Assembly (NCBI GenBank): GCA_963798805.1
Contig: CAWCVC010000011.1
Coordinates: 124,001-188,000 of the forward strand
DNA length: 64,000 nucleotides
Origin: CAVZCK01 sp963798805
Lineage (GTDB): Bacteria > Pseudomonadota > Alphaproteobacteria > Rhizobiales > Rhodomicrobiaceae
Direction: 5' to 3'
The translations under genes were made by a program, and so were the position numbers. The notes beneath the pieces are model-generated. The model was not told the origin of the DNA, did no database searches, and saw only the letters and a list, made by a program, of their open reading frames with translations. Of the stretch, positions 16,445-26,272 are shown piece after piece. Within the stretch, counting starts at the first letter, position 1. The number at the start of each line of letters is the position of its first letter.

Positions 16445-16717
16445 ATGGCAATACAGAGAGTAACAGCTGGCGAGTTTCAGAAGAAGATCGGCTTCTATCA
16501 GGATCAAGCCCAGAGGGCTCCGATCGCAATCACCAAGCACGATCGTGATTATGTGGTGGTGATATCGGCAGCTGAGTGGCAGCGCCTTTCGCAAATGGAC
16601 CGGCGAGCGATCAGGTTCAAGGACGAAGCCGAACTCCTGGACATGATGATCGAGGGACTGCAGTCTGCAAAGGTGCCGGACGAAGAAGCGAAGATGCTTG
16701 ACAAGCTGTGTGACTGA
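16445..16717 (+). CDS. Phd/YefM-like antitoxin
   Basis: 90-aa protein. The N-terminal half (VTAGEFQKKIGFYQDQAQRA, then PIAITKHDRDYVVVISAAEW) matches the DNA-binding fold of prevent-host-death antitoxins, whose short beta strand 'xxIT.....VVVIS..EW' is typical. The acidic C-terminus (DEAELLDMMIEG, VPDEEAKMLDK) would neutralise the toxin. It has its own promoter/operator and overlaps the toxin start by 1 bp (TGATG). It appears intact although its toxin is frameshifted. Confidence 0.75.
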   Translation: MAIQRVTAGEFQKKIGFYQDQAQRAPIAITKHDRDYVVVISAAEWQRLSQMDRRAIRFKDEAELLDMMIEGLQSAKVPDEEAKMLDKLCD

Positions 16718-17147
16718 TGGTTTGGGAGCCACCCAAACCTGGGCAAGTCATCTCTTACAGCTATCTGTGGGCCAGGGAGTACGACGACGGACATCGCGAG
16801 GGCGTCAAGGATCGGCCCTGCGCCGTCGTGGCAGCCGTCAAACGGAACACGATCAGACACGGGTCCTCGTTCTGCCTATCACACACTCCGCTCCTGAAAA
16901 TCCTGCCGACGGCATCGAGATCCCACCGAAGGTGAAAGGCTATCTCGGCCTGGACGCTGACCGCTCCTGGATCATCATGTCAGAAGCTAACGTCTTCATG
17001 TGGCCTAGCCCGGACCTACGCCCCGTGCCGGGGCGCAAGGAAGCGACGCCGTATTTTGGATGGCTTCCGCCGAGGCTGCTCAAAGCAATGTTGGAGCATG
17101 CGATCGAGCGGAAGGAAAGCAAACGCATAAGACCCATACGGCGCTAA
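16717..17147 (+). pseudogene. PemK/MazF-like plasmid-maintenance toxin, frameshifted
   Basis: The first frame encodes MVWEPPKPGQVISYSYLWAR and reaches KDRPCAVVAAVKRNT. The continuation (TRVLVLPITHSAPENPADGI, then DRSWIIMSEANVFMWP and YFGWLPPRLLKAM) is in a different frame to the TAA at 17147. The break is near 16845. Joined, the ~143 residues match a family of alphaproteobacterial PemK-like proteins beginning with P-PG-VI-Y-YLW and containing KDRPCAVV. A read error would restore it. As sequenced the toxin is truncated and carries a wrong tail. Confidence 0.65.
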
Positions 17148-17250
17148 TGATCGGCACCGTTGAGCGTCGCTTACGGCCTGCATGCGCAGCGACGGATGGA
17201 AAGTGGTCTGATGCGGTCCCGTTCGATTCAGGCGCGATTCAGATACGCCA

Positions 17251-20200
17251 TCAGGCGGCCCTTCTTTGAACCTTGCGGTCGAGTGGAGCGAACAGGGCGG
17301 AGATGTCCGCGTCCGTAAGGTCGAAAGGCCTGTCGGCGCTGCCTGCAAAAAGCGCATCGGCAAGCGCGGCCTTGCGCGCCTTGAGCTGCTCGATTGCCGC
17401 CTCGATACCCTCTTTCACCACAAGCTTATGGACGAAGACCGGCTTATCCTGTCCGATGCGGTAGGCCCGATCGGTGGCCTGGGCTTCGACGGCCGGGTTC
17501 CACCAGGGATCGTAATGGATGACCGTATCGGCGGCGGTGAGATTGAGGCCGGTGCCGCCTGCCTTCAGGCTGAGCAGGAAGACCGGCGCCTTGCCAGACT
17601 GGAACGCGCGTACCGGGCCGGCGCGGTCGACGGTGTCGCCGGTCAGTTGCACATAGGGGATTTTTGCGGCGGCAAGCTCAGTTTCGATGAGCGCCAGCAT
17701 GCTGGTGAACTGCGAGAACACGAGAATGCGCCGCCCTTCGCCGACCAGCTCCGGCACCATCTCCATCAGCCGTTCGAGCTTGGCCGAGCCCTTCACTTTG
17801 CGGGCCTGCGGCATCTTCAGAAGACGCGGGTCGCAACAGATCTGACGCAGCTTCAAGAGCGCGTCGAGGAAGACAATATGGCTCTTGGCCAAGCCCTTCT
17901 TTGCGATTTCGTCCCGCACCTTGGCGTGCATGAGCGAGCGCACTGTCTCATAGAGGTCGCGCTGCGCGCCTTCCAGGTGGATATACTCGACGATCTCGGT
18001 CTTCGGAGGCAGATCGGTTGCCACTTCCTGTTTCGTCCGCCGCAGGAGAAAAGGCTTGAGGCGGCTGGAGAGAAAACTCTGCGCGGCTGCGTCGCCATGC
18101 TTTTCGATCGGCGTCCTGAAGGTCCGGCGGAAGGCGCTCTCGTCGCCAAGAAGGCCTGGGCTCAAGAATTGAAACAGCGACCACACTTCGCCCAGATTGT
18201 TTTCGAGCGGCGTTCCGGTCAGCGCCAACCGGTGACGCGCGTGGATGCGGTGTGCGATGGCGGATACTGTCGCCTTCGGGTTCTTGATCACCTGCGCTTC
18301 GTCAAGGATCGCGGCATGGTACTCCTGGCCGAGTAGCGTCTCGAAATCACGAGCGAGCAGCGGGTAGGTCGTGAGCACAATATCGTGCCGGTCAATCTCG
18401 GCGAACAGCGCCTTGCGCTCCTGCCCCCGCAGCGCCAGCACGGAGAGGTTTGGCGCGAAACGCTCCGCTTCCGCCTGCCAGTTCGGTAGAACACTGGTCG
18501 GCGAAACGATAAGAGCCGGCTTGTCGAGCCGTCCTTCCGCCTTCTCGCAGGACAGGAAGGCGAGCGCCTGTACCGTCTTGCCTAATCCCATATCGTCGGC
18601 GAGCACGCCGCCGAAGCCGGTATCGCGCAGGAAGTCGAGCCAGGCAAGGCCATCGCTCTGATAGGGACGCAGCTTTGCCTTGAAGGAGACGGGCGGCTTG
18701 ACAGAGCCTGGCGCACGGCGCCGCCGGAGCCTGTGGCCTAGCTCGATCAGCCGCTCCGCGCTCGCCGCCCAGGCGAAGTCCCCGGCTTCGGCCGCGAATG
18801 CCGCGAGCGCCGACGCTTCCGCGCGGTGCAGCTTCACCTTGCCGCCGCTCAAGCTATCTTGGCGCGGGCCGATCAATTCCAAGAGCGCCGTCAGGATGGG
18901 AGCGAGCCTTGCGCCCGGCAGCGGCAGAAGCCTGCCGTCAGGCAGGGTATGATAGAGCTTCAACTTATCCAGCAGCGCCGCCAGCGCGGCGCTTTTTTCC
19001 GGGGACTGGGCCGACGCCGTGATTTTTTGCGGCAGTGTGGCCAAGATATTTGCAAGCTGTGACACGAGATTGATGCGGTGGCCTTCGAACTCGACGCCCA
19101 TCTCGAACGAGAACCAGTCGATCCCCGATCCTTCGCCGATATCCGCCCACCATTCCGCCGCGCCCTCGGCAATACGATAAGGGTAATCATCGGAAAAGAA
19201 GACTTGCCAGCCATCCTTGACAAGTTCTGGGACCGTGTCCGCCGAGAAGGCAAGGAAGCGACCCGGCTCATCACATGCCAGCAGGATGTCATAGTGGCTG
19301 GACACACCTTGCGGGGCCAGAAACAAATCATCCCGATGCTCGTGATCCGCGTTAAAAGGAAGCGCGCTGAACGGCTTGAAGCCAAGCTTGGCGAGGCGCC
19401 CGGAGGCGGCGGCCTCCTTGCCGTCGCGCGGCGTCAGGATCAGCCGGTCATTTTCCATCCGCTCGACCATCTGCCGGGGGGAGCGAGCATGGACGATCTC
19501 ATCGCCATATTCGAAGCAGAGACGTGCGATCGGCAAAGAGAAGCCGCCTTGATGGTTCGCTCCCCGCGAATGCCAAGCGAATTGCGGCTTTACCCGCAAG
19601 TCGGCGACCATCAGCTCCAATCGCGGGATTGGATCGATGTTGCGCATTTCGATATTGTCCGGCGCCTCGGGCAGCGGCAGGATTTGCGCACTACCGTCCT
19701 CGTCCGCGCTCGCCTCGGACGCATGCTCTTCGGCGGGCTGGCGGACCGATTTCAGCCGTTGCCGCATCATTTCCTTTACGATCGCGGCTTCCGAAGGTGC
19801 GATCGTCGGCGCCCGCGCCACTTCCACGGCAAAATCATGCGGCAATCCGCTTTCGATTGCGCCGACCATGCCCTCCGCCAGATCGAGATAATGAGGCGGA
19901 CTGAGGGGCAGGATGACATCGAAGCTGCGCTTGCTATCTCCTTCTGCCGCATCAGACGGCGCGGGCCGATCGACCTGAACCAAGGTCAGCTTCTGTTCGC
20001 CGCGTCCGGCTTTGACCCAGCGCGGCTCTCCTCGCACTGATGGGCCACCGCGCAGCGGCACACCGTCCAGAGCGCCGTAACGCAACCGGCCCGATTGCAG
20101 CAACTCCTCGAAAATGCGCCGGCTCGCGGCGTCGCTGCCCAGCACGATATCCTGGCTGCCCGGCGCGGTGCCCATGCGCATCAGCCAGAGCAGACCGCGC

Positions 20201-20886
20201 AGCGTTTCCAGGTCGGCCTCGGTCAGGAAGCGCGCTCGCTGTTCCTTGGTCCGCACGATGTTTTCCGGATTATAGAATTTCTCGTCCGTGAGACTGCCAT
20301 CCTTGCGGCGGCGCGCGCTGATGGGCCGTATACGGACACATGGCTCGCTGCCCGGCTGCGATGCATTCTTATGGTTCAGCACGTAGATCAGCACACGCTG
20401 ATTGGCGCCGGCCGCAGATTGCGAGGTCGCGGGCGCGGCGTTGATCGACGCAAGCCTTTCGAGCCAGCGGGATGTCTGCGCAGTCAGCATGGCGGCAGGA
20501 CCGGGCGCTTCCAGAAGCGGAGCATTGGGCTTGGGTTGGGGCGTGGGAACGCGCGGGACGGACGGTGCGCGATCCGAGCGGACTTCATCGTCTCCATCGC
20601 CATATAGCGTCAAATGCTCCAGCAGCACGGCCGCCAAGTGCTTGCAATTCACACCGACCGGGCAGCTGCAATATCCGCTGATCCGGACGCTGCCGTCCGC
20701 CGCCTTGGTGAACGCGATGCTTTGGCTGTAAGGCTTAGGGCGGGAGCCGAGCACGCTGCTGGATATACGGCCGCCGTCAGGTGATAGCTCGATATGCCTG
20801 ACCCCATCGTGCTCACAGATGGCTGCTCCTTTGCGCAGCGTCGCCGCATCAAACGCGCGCCGCAGATCGTCTTCACCAAGCTGCAC
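17251..20886 (-). CDS. SNF2-family helicase with SWIM zinc finger
   Basis: Large ATP-dependent DNA translocase (1211 aa). The N-terminal SWIM finger is visible as CSCPVGVNCKHLAAVL (CxCx6CxH). The C-terminal SNF2 motor has motif I in DDMGLGKTVQALAF, DEAQ box LDEAQVIKNP, motif III LTGTPLENN, motif V in LLSLKAGGTGLNL and motif VI in ATDRAYRIGQ. I prefer the GTG at 20886, 9 nt after GGGGGA, to the TTG at 20934. The role (chromatin-like remodelling, repair or defence) cannot be told from sequence. No obvious partner gene; the IS1182 element begins upstream. Confidence 0.88.
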   Translation of the reverse strand: MQLGEDDLRRAFDAATLRKGAAICEHDGVRHIELSPDGGRISSSVLGSRPKPYSQSIAFTKAADGSVRISGYCSCPVGVNCKHLAAVLLEHLTLYGDGDDEVRSDRAPSVPRVPTPQPKPNAPLLEAPGPAAMLTAQTSRWLERLASINAAPATSQSAAGANQRVLIYVLNHKNASQPGSEPCVRIRPISARRRKDGSLTDEKFYNPENIVRTKEQRARFLTEADLETLRGLLWLMRMGTAPGSQDIVLGSDAASRRIFEELLQSGRLRYGALDGVPLRGGPSVRGEPRWVKAGRGEQKLTLVQVDRPAPSDAAEGDSKRSFDVILPLSPPHYLDLAEGMVGAIESGLPHDFAVEVARAPTIAPSEAAIVKEMMRQRLKSVRQPAEEHASEASADEDGSAQILPLPEAPDNIEMRNIDPIPRLELMVADLRVKPQFAWHSRGANHQGGFSLPIARLCFEYGDEIVHARSPRQMVERMENDRLILTPRDGKEAAASGRLAKLGFKPFSALPFNADHEHRDDLFLAPQGVSSHYDILLACDEPGRFLAFSADTVPELVKDGWQVFFSDDYPYRIAEGAAEWWADIGEGSGIDWFSFEMGVEFEGHRINLVSQLANILATLPQKITASAQSPEKSAALAALLDKLKLYHTLPDGRLLPLPGARLAPILTALLELIGPRQDSLSGGKVKLHRAEASALAAFAAEAGDFAWAASAERLIELGHRLRRRRAPGSVKPPVSFKAKLRPYQSDGLAWLDFLRDTGFGGVLADDMGLGKTVQALAFLSCEKAEGRLDKPALIVSPTSVLPNWQAEAERFAPNLSVLALRGQERKALFAEIDRHDIVLTTYPLLARDFETLLGQEYHAAILDEAQVIKNPKATVSAIAHRIHARHRLALTGTPLENNLGEVWSLFQFLSPGLLGDESAFRRTFRTPIEKHGDAAAQSFLSSRLKPFLLRRTKQEVATDLPPKTEIVEYIHLEGAQRDLYETVRSLMHAKVRDEIAKKGLAKSHIVFLDALLKLRQICCDPRLLKMPQARKVKGSAKLERLMEMVPELVGEGRRILVFSQFTSMLALIETELAAAKIPYVQLTGDTVDRAGPVRAFQSGKAPVFLLSLKAGGTGLNLTAADTVIHYDPWWNPAVEAQATDRAYRIGQDKPVFVHKLVVKEGIEAAIEQLKARKAALADALFAGSADRPFDLTDADISALFAPLDRKVQRRAA

Positions 20887-22052
20887 GGCGATCCATCCCC
20901 CAAAAAAAGAATATGCTCGCCGCCCACAAGCCAACTCGCCCCTTTAAAGCTAGATCGTCCCGCTCTGAGCTCGCAAGGATCGCAAACTTTTGTCCACCGC
21001 CGCCGCCAGCTCTCCGTCTTGAAGCGCTACAATGCGCAGGGGAGATCGGTAAAGCCTCCTCCTTGATCACCAACTCGAATTTGGTTGACGGCAGCGTCGG
21101 CTGGGATTCTTGACGGAACAAAGCCAGCTGATCTCGGACGCCGCTGTCGCCTCTCGTGACGCATCGCACGTTCACGGTGATGGAGAGACGACGTGCTAGC
21201 AGCCTGTCGGGCTTAACGGCGGCGTCTGTTGCGAGGTAGGGTATCGCGATTGATTCTCCATTGCCTTGGGAGCCGGCGCTGATGAGCAACTTCCGCCTGA
21301 TTGATCGCCAGACCGGTTTTCTGTTGCCGCCCTCGGTGGACGACTGGCTTCCGGAGAAGCACCTGGCTCGTTTTATTGTCGAGTTGATCGACAGCCTGGA
21401 CGTCTCGGCCATGAGCGGCGTTTATCGTGGCTCGGGTTCGGCGAGTTACCACCCGCGGCTTTTGCTGGGTATTCTGGTTTACGGCTACGCCACGGGTGTG
21501 TTTTCCAGCCGCAAGCTGGAGCGGGCGACCTATGACTCGGTGGCGTTCCGCTTCATCGCTGCCAACGATCACCCTGATCATGACACCATCGCCACCTTTC
21601 GCCGGCGTTTTCTGAAGCAGATCGAGGGGCTGTTCGTGCAGATTCTGCTGCTGGCGCGCGAGATGGGCCTACTGAGGATGGGGACGGTGGCGCTTGACGG
21701 CACGAAAATCCATGCCAACGCCAGCAAGCACAGCGCGCTTTCCTACGAGCATGCTGGCAGGATCGAGGCGCAATTGAAGGCCGAAGTGGCCGAGTTGCTG
21801 GCCAAGGCCGAGGCGGCGGATCAGTCGGCCATTCCCGACGGCTTGTCGATCCCCGATGAACTTGCCCGGTGCGAGGAGCGGCTGCAAAAGCTCAGCGGGG
21901 CCCGTGCCAAGATCGAGGCGCGCGCCAAGGAGCGTTTCGAGCGGGAGCAGGCCGAACATCAGGCCAAGCTTGCAGCGCGCGAGGCCAAAGTGAAGGCCTG
22001 AAGTTGCCCCGGTTTCGTGGACATCCGAACATTTGCGTTTCAGGAGTTCACG

Positions 22053-22367
22053 ATGCCAAAGACACAGCCGCCTTACCTGCCGGAATTCCGGCAACGAATG
22101 ATCGAGCTGGTTCGATCTGGACGAACGCCGAATGAGCTTGCCAAGGAGTTTGATCCGTCGGCACAGGCGATCCGCAATTGGGTTGCGCAGGCTGACCGTG
22201 ACGAAGGTCGGCGCGAGGATGGCCTGACGACGGCCGAGCGCGAGGAATTGAACCGGCTGCGGCGTGAGAACAAACAGCTCAAGCTGGAGCGCGAAATCCT
22301 CTCCAAAGCCGCGGCCTGGTTTGCTCGGGAGACCGATGTGATCCCACCGAAGGGTTCCAATTCATGA
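22053..22367 (+). CDS. IS3 family OrfA
   Basis: 104-aa helix-turn-helix and leucine-zipper protein (MPKTQPPYLPEFRQRMIELV start, DPSAQAIRNWVAQADRDEGR, then the coiled coil LNRLRRENKQLKLEREILSK). It binds the IS ends and, via overlap with orfB, contributes to the fusion transposase. The ATG at 22053 is chosen for its match to related OrfA proteins. It differs from the copy at 48161–48475 by one visible residue (Leu/Pro near the N-terminus). Confidence 0.88.
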   Translation: MPKTQPPYLPEFRQRMIELVRSGRTPNELAKEFDPSAQAIRNWVAQADRDEGRREDGLTTAEREELNRLRRENKQLKLEREILSKAAAWFARETDVIPPKGSNS

Positions 22368-23350
22368 GCGCGAACCGGGCCATTTATCCGATCACTACCA
22401 TGAGCCGTCTGCTGGGGGTCTCCGCCAGCGGTTTTTACGCTTCGACCAAGCGTCCGCCGTCCAAACGTTACCAAGTCGATGCGGTTCTGACCGCAATGAT
22501 CCGGACAGCGCACGCCGGCTCGCACGGCACCTATGGCGTCCCGCGCATTCAGGCTGAACTCGCCGAGCAGGGCATGCGCGTTGGCCGCAAGCGCGTGGCC
22601 CGCTTGATGCGCGCAGCGGCGCTCACCGGCATCAGCCGTCGCCGGTTCGTGACGACGACGGTGAAGGGCGGCGGCCGTCAGGCGCCCGATCTGGTTGACC
22701 GAAACTTCGCAGCAGAACGGCCCAACCTATTGTGGGTGGCCGATATAACCTACTGCCCGACCTGGTCGGGGTTCCTTTATCTTGCCGTCGTTCTCGATGC
22801 CTTCAGTAGGCGGATCGTCGGATGGTCTATGTCGACCACTCTGCATGCCAAGATCATGTTGGATGCGCTCGACATGGCGCTCTGGCGGCGGCACCCGATT
22901 GATGTCATCCATCACTCCGACCAAGGCTCTCAGTACACGTCCATTGCCTTCGGCAAACGCTGCCGGGAGGCGGGTGTCCGGCCATCGATGGGCTCGGTCG
23001 GCGATGCCTACGACAATGCCATGGCGGAAAGCTTCTTCGCCACGCTCGAATGTGAGCTTCTCGACCGGCGGCGGTTCAAGACGCACGCCGAAGCGCGCAT
23101 CGCACTCTTCGAGTTCATTGAAGGCTTTTATAATCCGCGCCGCCGTCATTCCTCGCTCGGTTATCTCTCGCCAGCCGCGTTCGAGACACGGGCCCTCGAT
23201 CCCGGTGCGCATCAGCCTGCCATCGTGCTCGCGTCCGTCAAGGACGGCCTGGAAACGTCGACCCAAGCCGCACCGTCAGCATGCCGGCCATCCTTGACCG
23301 CCGCTCCTCACGACAGCCATCAGAACATGCAGGCCGGGATGAAAAGATGA
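22364..23350 (+). CDS. IS3 family OrfB transposase
   Basis: 328-aa integrase-fold transposase. The DDE triad is visible: Asp in LLWVADITYCPTWSGFLYLA, Asp in VIHHSDQGSQYTSIAF and Glu in NAMAESFFATLECELL. HTGTYGVPRI-like recognition (SHGTYGVPRIQAEL) and the terminal YNPRRRHSSLGYLSPAAFE are family hallmarks. The start overlaps the orfA stop by 4 bp (ATGA). No A6G slippery site is visible at the overlap, so coupling rather than frameshifting may make OrfB. Confidence 0.9.
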   Translation: MSANRAIYPITTMSRLLGVSASGFYASTKRPPSKRYQVDAVLTAMIRTAHAGSHGTYGVPRIQAELAEQGMRVGRKRVARLMRAAALTGISRRRFVTTTVKGGGRQAPDLVDRNFAAERPNLLWVADITYCPTWSGFLYLAVVLDAFSRRIVGWSMSTTLHAKIMLDALDMALWRRHPIDVIHHSDQGSQYTSIAFGKRCREAGVRPSMGSVGDAYDNAMAESFFATLECELLDRRRFKTHAEARIALFEFIEGFYNPRRRHSSLGYLSPAAFETRALDPGAHQPAIVLASVKDGLETSTQAAPSACRPSLTAAPHDSHQNMQAGMKR

Positions 23351-24200
23351 TCCAGGCCGAACCAAAAGATGCGACCGAAAAGGAGGACAAAATGCCGTCA
23401 GACAAGATACGCTGATGCCAAGCCCTCACCTCTCCACGAAACCGGGGTAAGTCCAGCCACGGGCAAAAAGCCCGGCGGCAAGCCGCTCAAGCCGCCGGCG
23501 GAAGGGCCGCGACCAACCGATCAGATCAATCTGACGGATGAAGAGTCCCGCATCATGCCGATTTCCGGCGGCGGTTTCGAGCAATGCTACAATGCTCAGG
23601 CCGTGGTCGCCGAAGGCAGTCTGCTGGTCGTCGCCACCGACGTGGTTCAGGCGCCCAATGACAAGCAGCAGCTTGAGCCGATGCTGGCGAAAATCAACGC
23701 CTTGCCCGAAAATCTGGGCAAGGCCGACATCATGCTCGGCGACAACGGCTATTTCAGCGCGGCCAATGTGAAGGCCTGTGTGGCGGCGGGGCTGGAGCCG
23801 CTGCTCGCTTTGGCCCGGGATGCCCATCATCGATCCCTCGGTGAGCGCTTCGCCGATGCACCACCCGCGCCAGAAAATCCAACGCCCGTCGAGGCCATGG
23901 CCTACCGTCTGCGGACGCCCGAAGGCAAAAAGCTCTACGCCCTGCGCAAACACACACCCGAGCCGGTGTTCGGCATCATCAAATCGGTGCTCGGATTCCG
24001 CCAATTCCTGCTGCGCGGGCTCGACAATGTCAAAGGCGAGTGGACGCTTGTCACCATGGCATGGAACGTGAAACGGATGTTTGCCCTGAAAGCTGCTTGA
24101 TGCGCAGCGGCATTGCCGTCGGACTGATGAAAAGACAAACGTCAGTCCGACAGACTGCTAGGTCCGGCGCAACGGCGCGCGGCGCCGGTGGAGACCACGC

Positions 24201-25500
24201 ATGCCAAGCAATATCATCAAACTTGCTGATCAGCAGCCGGCGAAGACAGCAACCGCCCAGCTTTTTGACAACTGGTTCGATCCTATTGAAACCCGCGTTC
24301 GCGACCGTGTGCGCGGATTCATCCAGGCGATGATCGAGGCGGAACTTGATGAGGCCCTGTCGCGGACGCGCTATGCCCGGCACGCGAAGGCTTGTCCCGG
24401 TTCGAAACCAGAGACGCCGGATGACGAAGCCGCCGGCGATGCGCCCGCTTTGCGGCCACCACCACGGTCATCGCTCGCGGTCGCTTGACAAGGAACTTTC
24501 GGTGAGACGCTGATCAGCGTACCGCGCGCACGGATCGATACGCCGGATGGCAAGACGACGGAATGGCGGAGCAAAATATTGCCCACCTATCAACGTCGCA
24601 CCAAAGCGGCCGACGCGCTGATTGCCGGCGCCTATCTGGCTGGAACAAACACGCGGCGAGTGCGGCGCGCGCTTGCCGCTCTGTTCGGCGGCGCGGTGAG
24701 CAAGGACACGGTCAGCCGGGTCTGGCGGAAGGTAAAGACCGACTGGAAGAGCTGGAACGCACGCTCGCTGACCGACGAGCCCATCGTCCGGCTGATCCTG
24801 GATGGAACCGTCGTACGAGTCCGCCTCGACAAAAAGGCCACTACGGTCTGTCTTCTCGTCGTGCTTGGCGTTCGCGAGGACGGCCAGAAAGTGGCTGTTG
24901 GCCGTGAAGAATATGGGCGGCGAGACGGCGCAGGCCTGGCGAGTCTTGCTCGACGATCTGATCAAGCGCGGCCTACGCAAGCCCGAATTCCTGATCGTCG
25001 ATGGCGGCGCAGGACTCGAGCGGGCGCTCGCCGAGTTGTGGAGCGACGTCCCCACCCAGCGCTGCACCGTGCATAAGCACCGCAACCTGCTCGCCCATGC
25101 ACCAGAGCGGCTGCGCGACGAGGTTACGGCGGATTACAACGACATGATCTATGCCAAGTCGGCTGTGGAAATCGAGAAAAAGCGCAAGGCGTTCCTGCGT
25201 AAATGGCGGCTGCGCTGCCAAGCCGTCGCCGACTGCCTGGAGGAAGCTGGTGACCGGCTGTTCACCTTCACCAGATTGCCGGCCGACCAATGGAAAAGCG
25301 CACGCACGACCAACGCCATTGAGCAACTCCACGAAGAATTCAAGCGCAGGATCAAAACGCAAACCGTCCTGCCATCGGCGGAAACCGCAGCCATGATGTT
25401 CTGGGCGCTGCTCGCCTCCGGACAGATCAGTATGCGGATCGACGGCTGGAAGACCCTCGCCGTCAAGCCGGCCGATCTGCCCATTGACCTCGCCGCCTGA
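24201..25500 (+). pseudogene. IS256-family (mutator) transposase, frameshifted
   Basis: The pieces are in order but in different frames: an N-terminal segment (VRGFIQAMIEAELDEALSRT), RIDTPDGKTTEWRSKILPTY, the DDE Asp in LILDGTVVRVRLDKKATTV, FLIVDGGAGLERALAEL, CTVHKHRNLLAHAPERL and the Glu region KSARTTNAIEQLHEEFKRRI. At least three frame changes (about 24415, 24515 and 24895) break the gene. It lies 40 bp right of the IS1182 end. Inactive. Confidence 0.8.
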
Positions 25501-25861
25501 TCCGCTACGTTCAGCCCGCCGGAGACCGCACCAAATCAAATTCCAACATAAAGCGCGACGCTACCGGGGGTGGGCGCTTCTACCGTTGTCTACGCTGTCA
25601 CGGCTGCTGATCGGCGCTGACGATCGAGCATCACCTCGGATCTGAGACAGTTTTTAGCGGGTGGAGCGCCGCTGCAATACGCGCCTTTCTTTCCGGAATT
25701 CGCGGGCGGCTTCTGCATATCAGTTGGACAACAATGATGACCGCCGCAGCAGCGATCATCAGCGCAAAAACCAGCCAAAGGGGCATGACGCTCAACCTTG
25801 TTCAAAGGCAGCCTTTTGTTTAACGCCTCGCCGCCCCGAAAATTCCGGCCCGACCCGCCGA
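25501..25861. other. IS-derived/intergenic stretch with a 51-codon ORF
   Basis: Bases 25501–25630 are probably the decayed right end of the IS256 element. On the minus strand 25786–25631 encodes a 51-aa single-span membrane peptide starting MPLWLVFALMIAAAAVIIVV. Its first residues recall the N-terminal helix of the cytochrome c biogenesis protein CcmI (W-VFALM-AAA), but nothing else of that protein is present. It could be the cut-off start of a ccmI-like gene or a chance membrane peptide. No strong ribosome site. Confidence 0.3.
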
Positions 25862-26254
25862 TTATTGCCCAGCCGAGCCGTCGGGGCTGGCGAGCACGAC
25901 CATATAGCCGTCCGGATCGCGCAGCCAGCATTCCCAATGGTTCGGGCGCGGGTTGCGGTGGCGAGGCATGACGATCTCGGCCTTCATCTCCTCGGCCCGC
26001 GCGACGGCCGCGTCGAAATCATCGATCTCGAACCAGAGCAGCACGCCATTGCCGTAGGGCTTGTCATCGCGATCTCCGATCGGCCCGTGGTCATGCTCGA
26101 CCTCGAAATGGTGCAGTTGCATGATCAGCGCACCATCGGAGAACAGCCGCTCATATTCCGGGCCGCCATGGCCGCTTTCACAGCCGAGCAGGCGTTGATA
26201 CCAGCGGCTGCTTGCCTGGACATCGGTGACGGCAATGAGGGGCTGTGGACGCAT
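25862..26254 (-). CDS. VOC-family (glyoxalase/bleomycin-resistance fold) protein
   Basis: 130-aa protein with the paired beta-alpha-beta-beta-beta modules of the vicinal oxygen chelate fold. Visible are the start PLIAVTDVQASSRWYQRLLG, the metal-ligand region LIMQLHHFEVE and the C-terminal ECWLRDPDGYMVVLAS with the usual D-DG motif. Candidate metal ligands are His (QLHHF) and Glu in VLLWFEIDDF. The biochemical role is not determinable. It stands alone between the IS256 and ISAzo13 elements. Confidence 0.85.
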   Translation of the reverse strand: MRPQPLIAVTDVQASSRWYQRLLGCESGHGGPEYERLFSDGALIMQLHHFEVEHDHGPIGDRDDKPYGNGVLLWFEIDDFDAAVARAEEMKAEIVMPRHRNPRPNHWECWLRDPDGYMVVLASPDGSAGQ

Positions 26255-26272
26255 GGGAACCTCGCTGAGTTA

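Larger units (their letters stand above)
21999..23455 (+). mobile_element. IS3-family element (copy 1, complete)
   Basis: The ends are TGAAGTTGCCCCGGTTTCGT (left, from 21999) and the reverse complement of the right end, TGGACTTACCCCGGTTTCGT (ending at 23455). These are imperfect inverted repeats with the TG...CA termini of IS3. The element is flanked by a 3-bp direct repeat, GCC (21996–21998 and 23456–23458). It carries orfA and orfB in overlapping frames and looks intact. A second, damaged copy lies inverted at 47670–48529. Confidence 0.85.
21282..24100 (+). pseudogene. IS1182-family transposase, split by IS3 insertion
   Basis: N-terminal part (21282–21998) starts MSNFRLIDRQTGFLLPPSVD and includes YHPRLLLGILVYGYATGVFS and a DDE Asp in VALDGTKIHANAS. 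C-terminal part (23459–24100) resumes at TGKKPGGKPLKPP and includes LGDNGYFSAANVKAC and EPVFGIIKSVLGFRQF. Deleting the IS3 element and one GCC target copy rejoins the two halves exactly in frame (...KVKA-TGKKPGG...), so no other lesion is evident. Currently inactive because of the insert. Confidence 0.85.
21197..24160 (+). mobile_element. IS1182-family element interrupted by an IS3-family element
   Basis: The left end TAGCAGCCTGTCGG (from 21197) and the right end, reverse complement TAGCAGTCTGTCGG (ending at 24160), form imperfect terminal inverted repeats with CTAG at both boundaries. Between them lies one transposase reading frame split by a 1457-bp IS3 element. Without the insert the IS1182 element would be about 1.5 kb. 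Confidence 0.75.
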
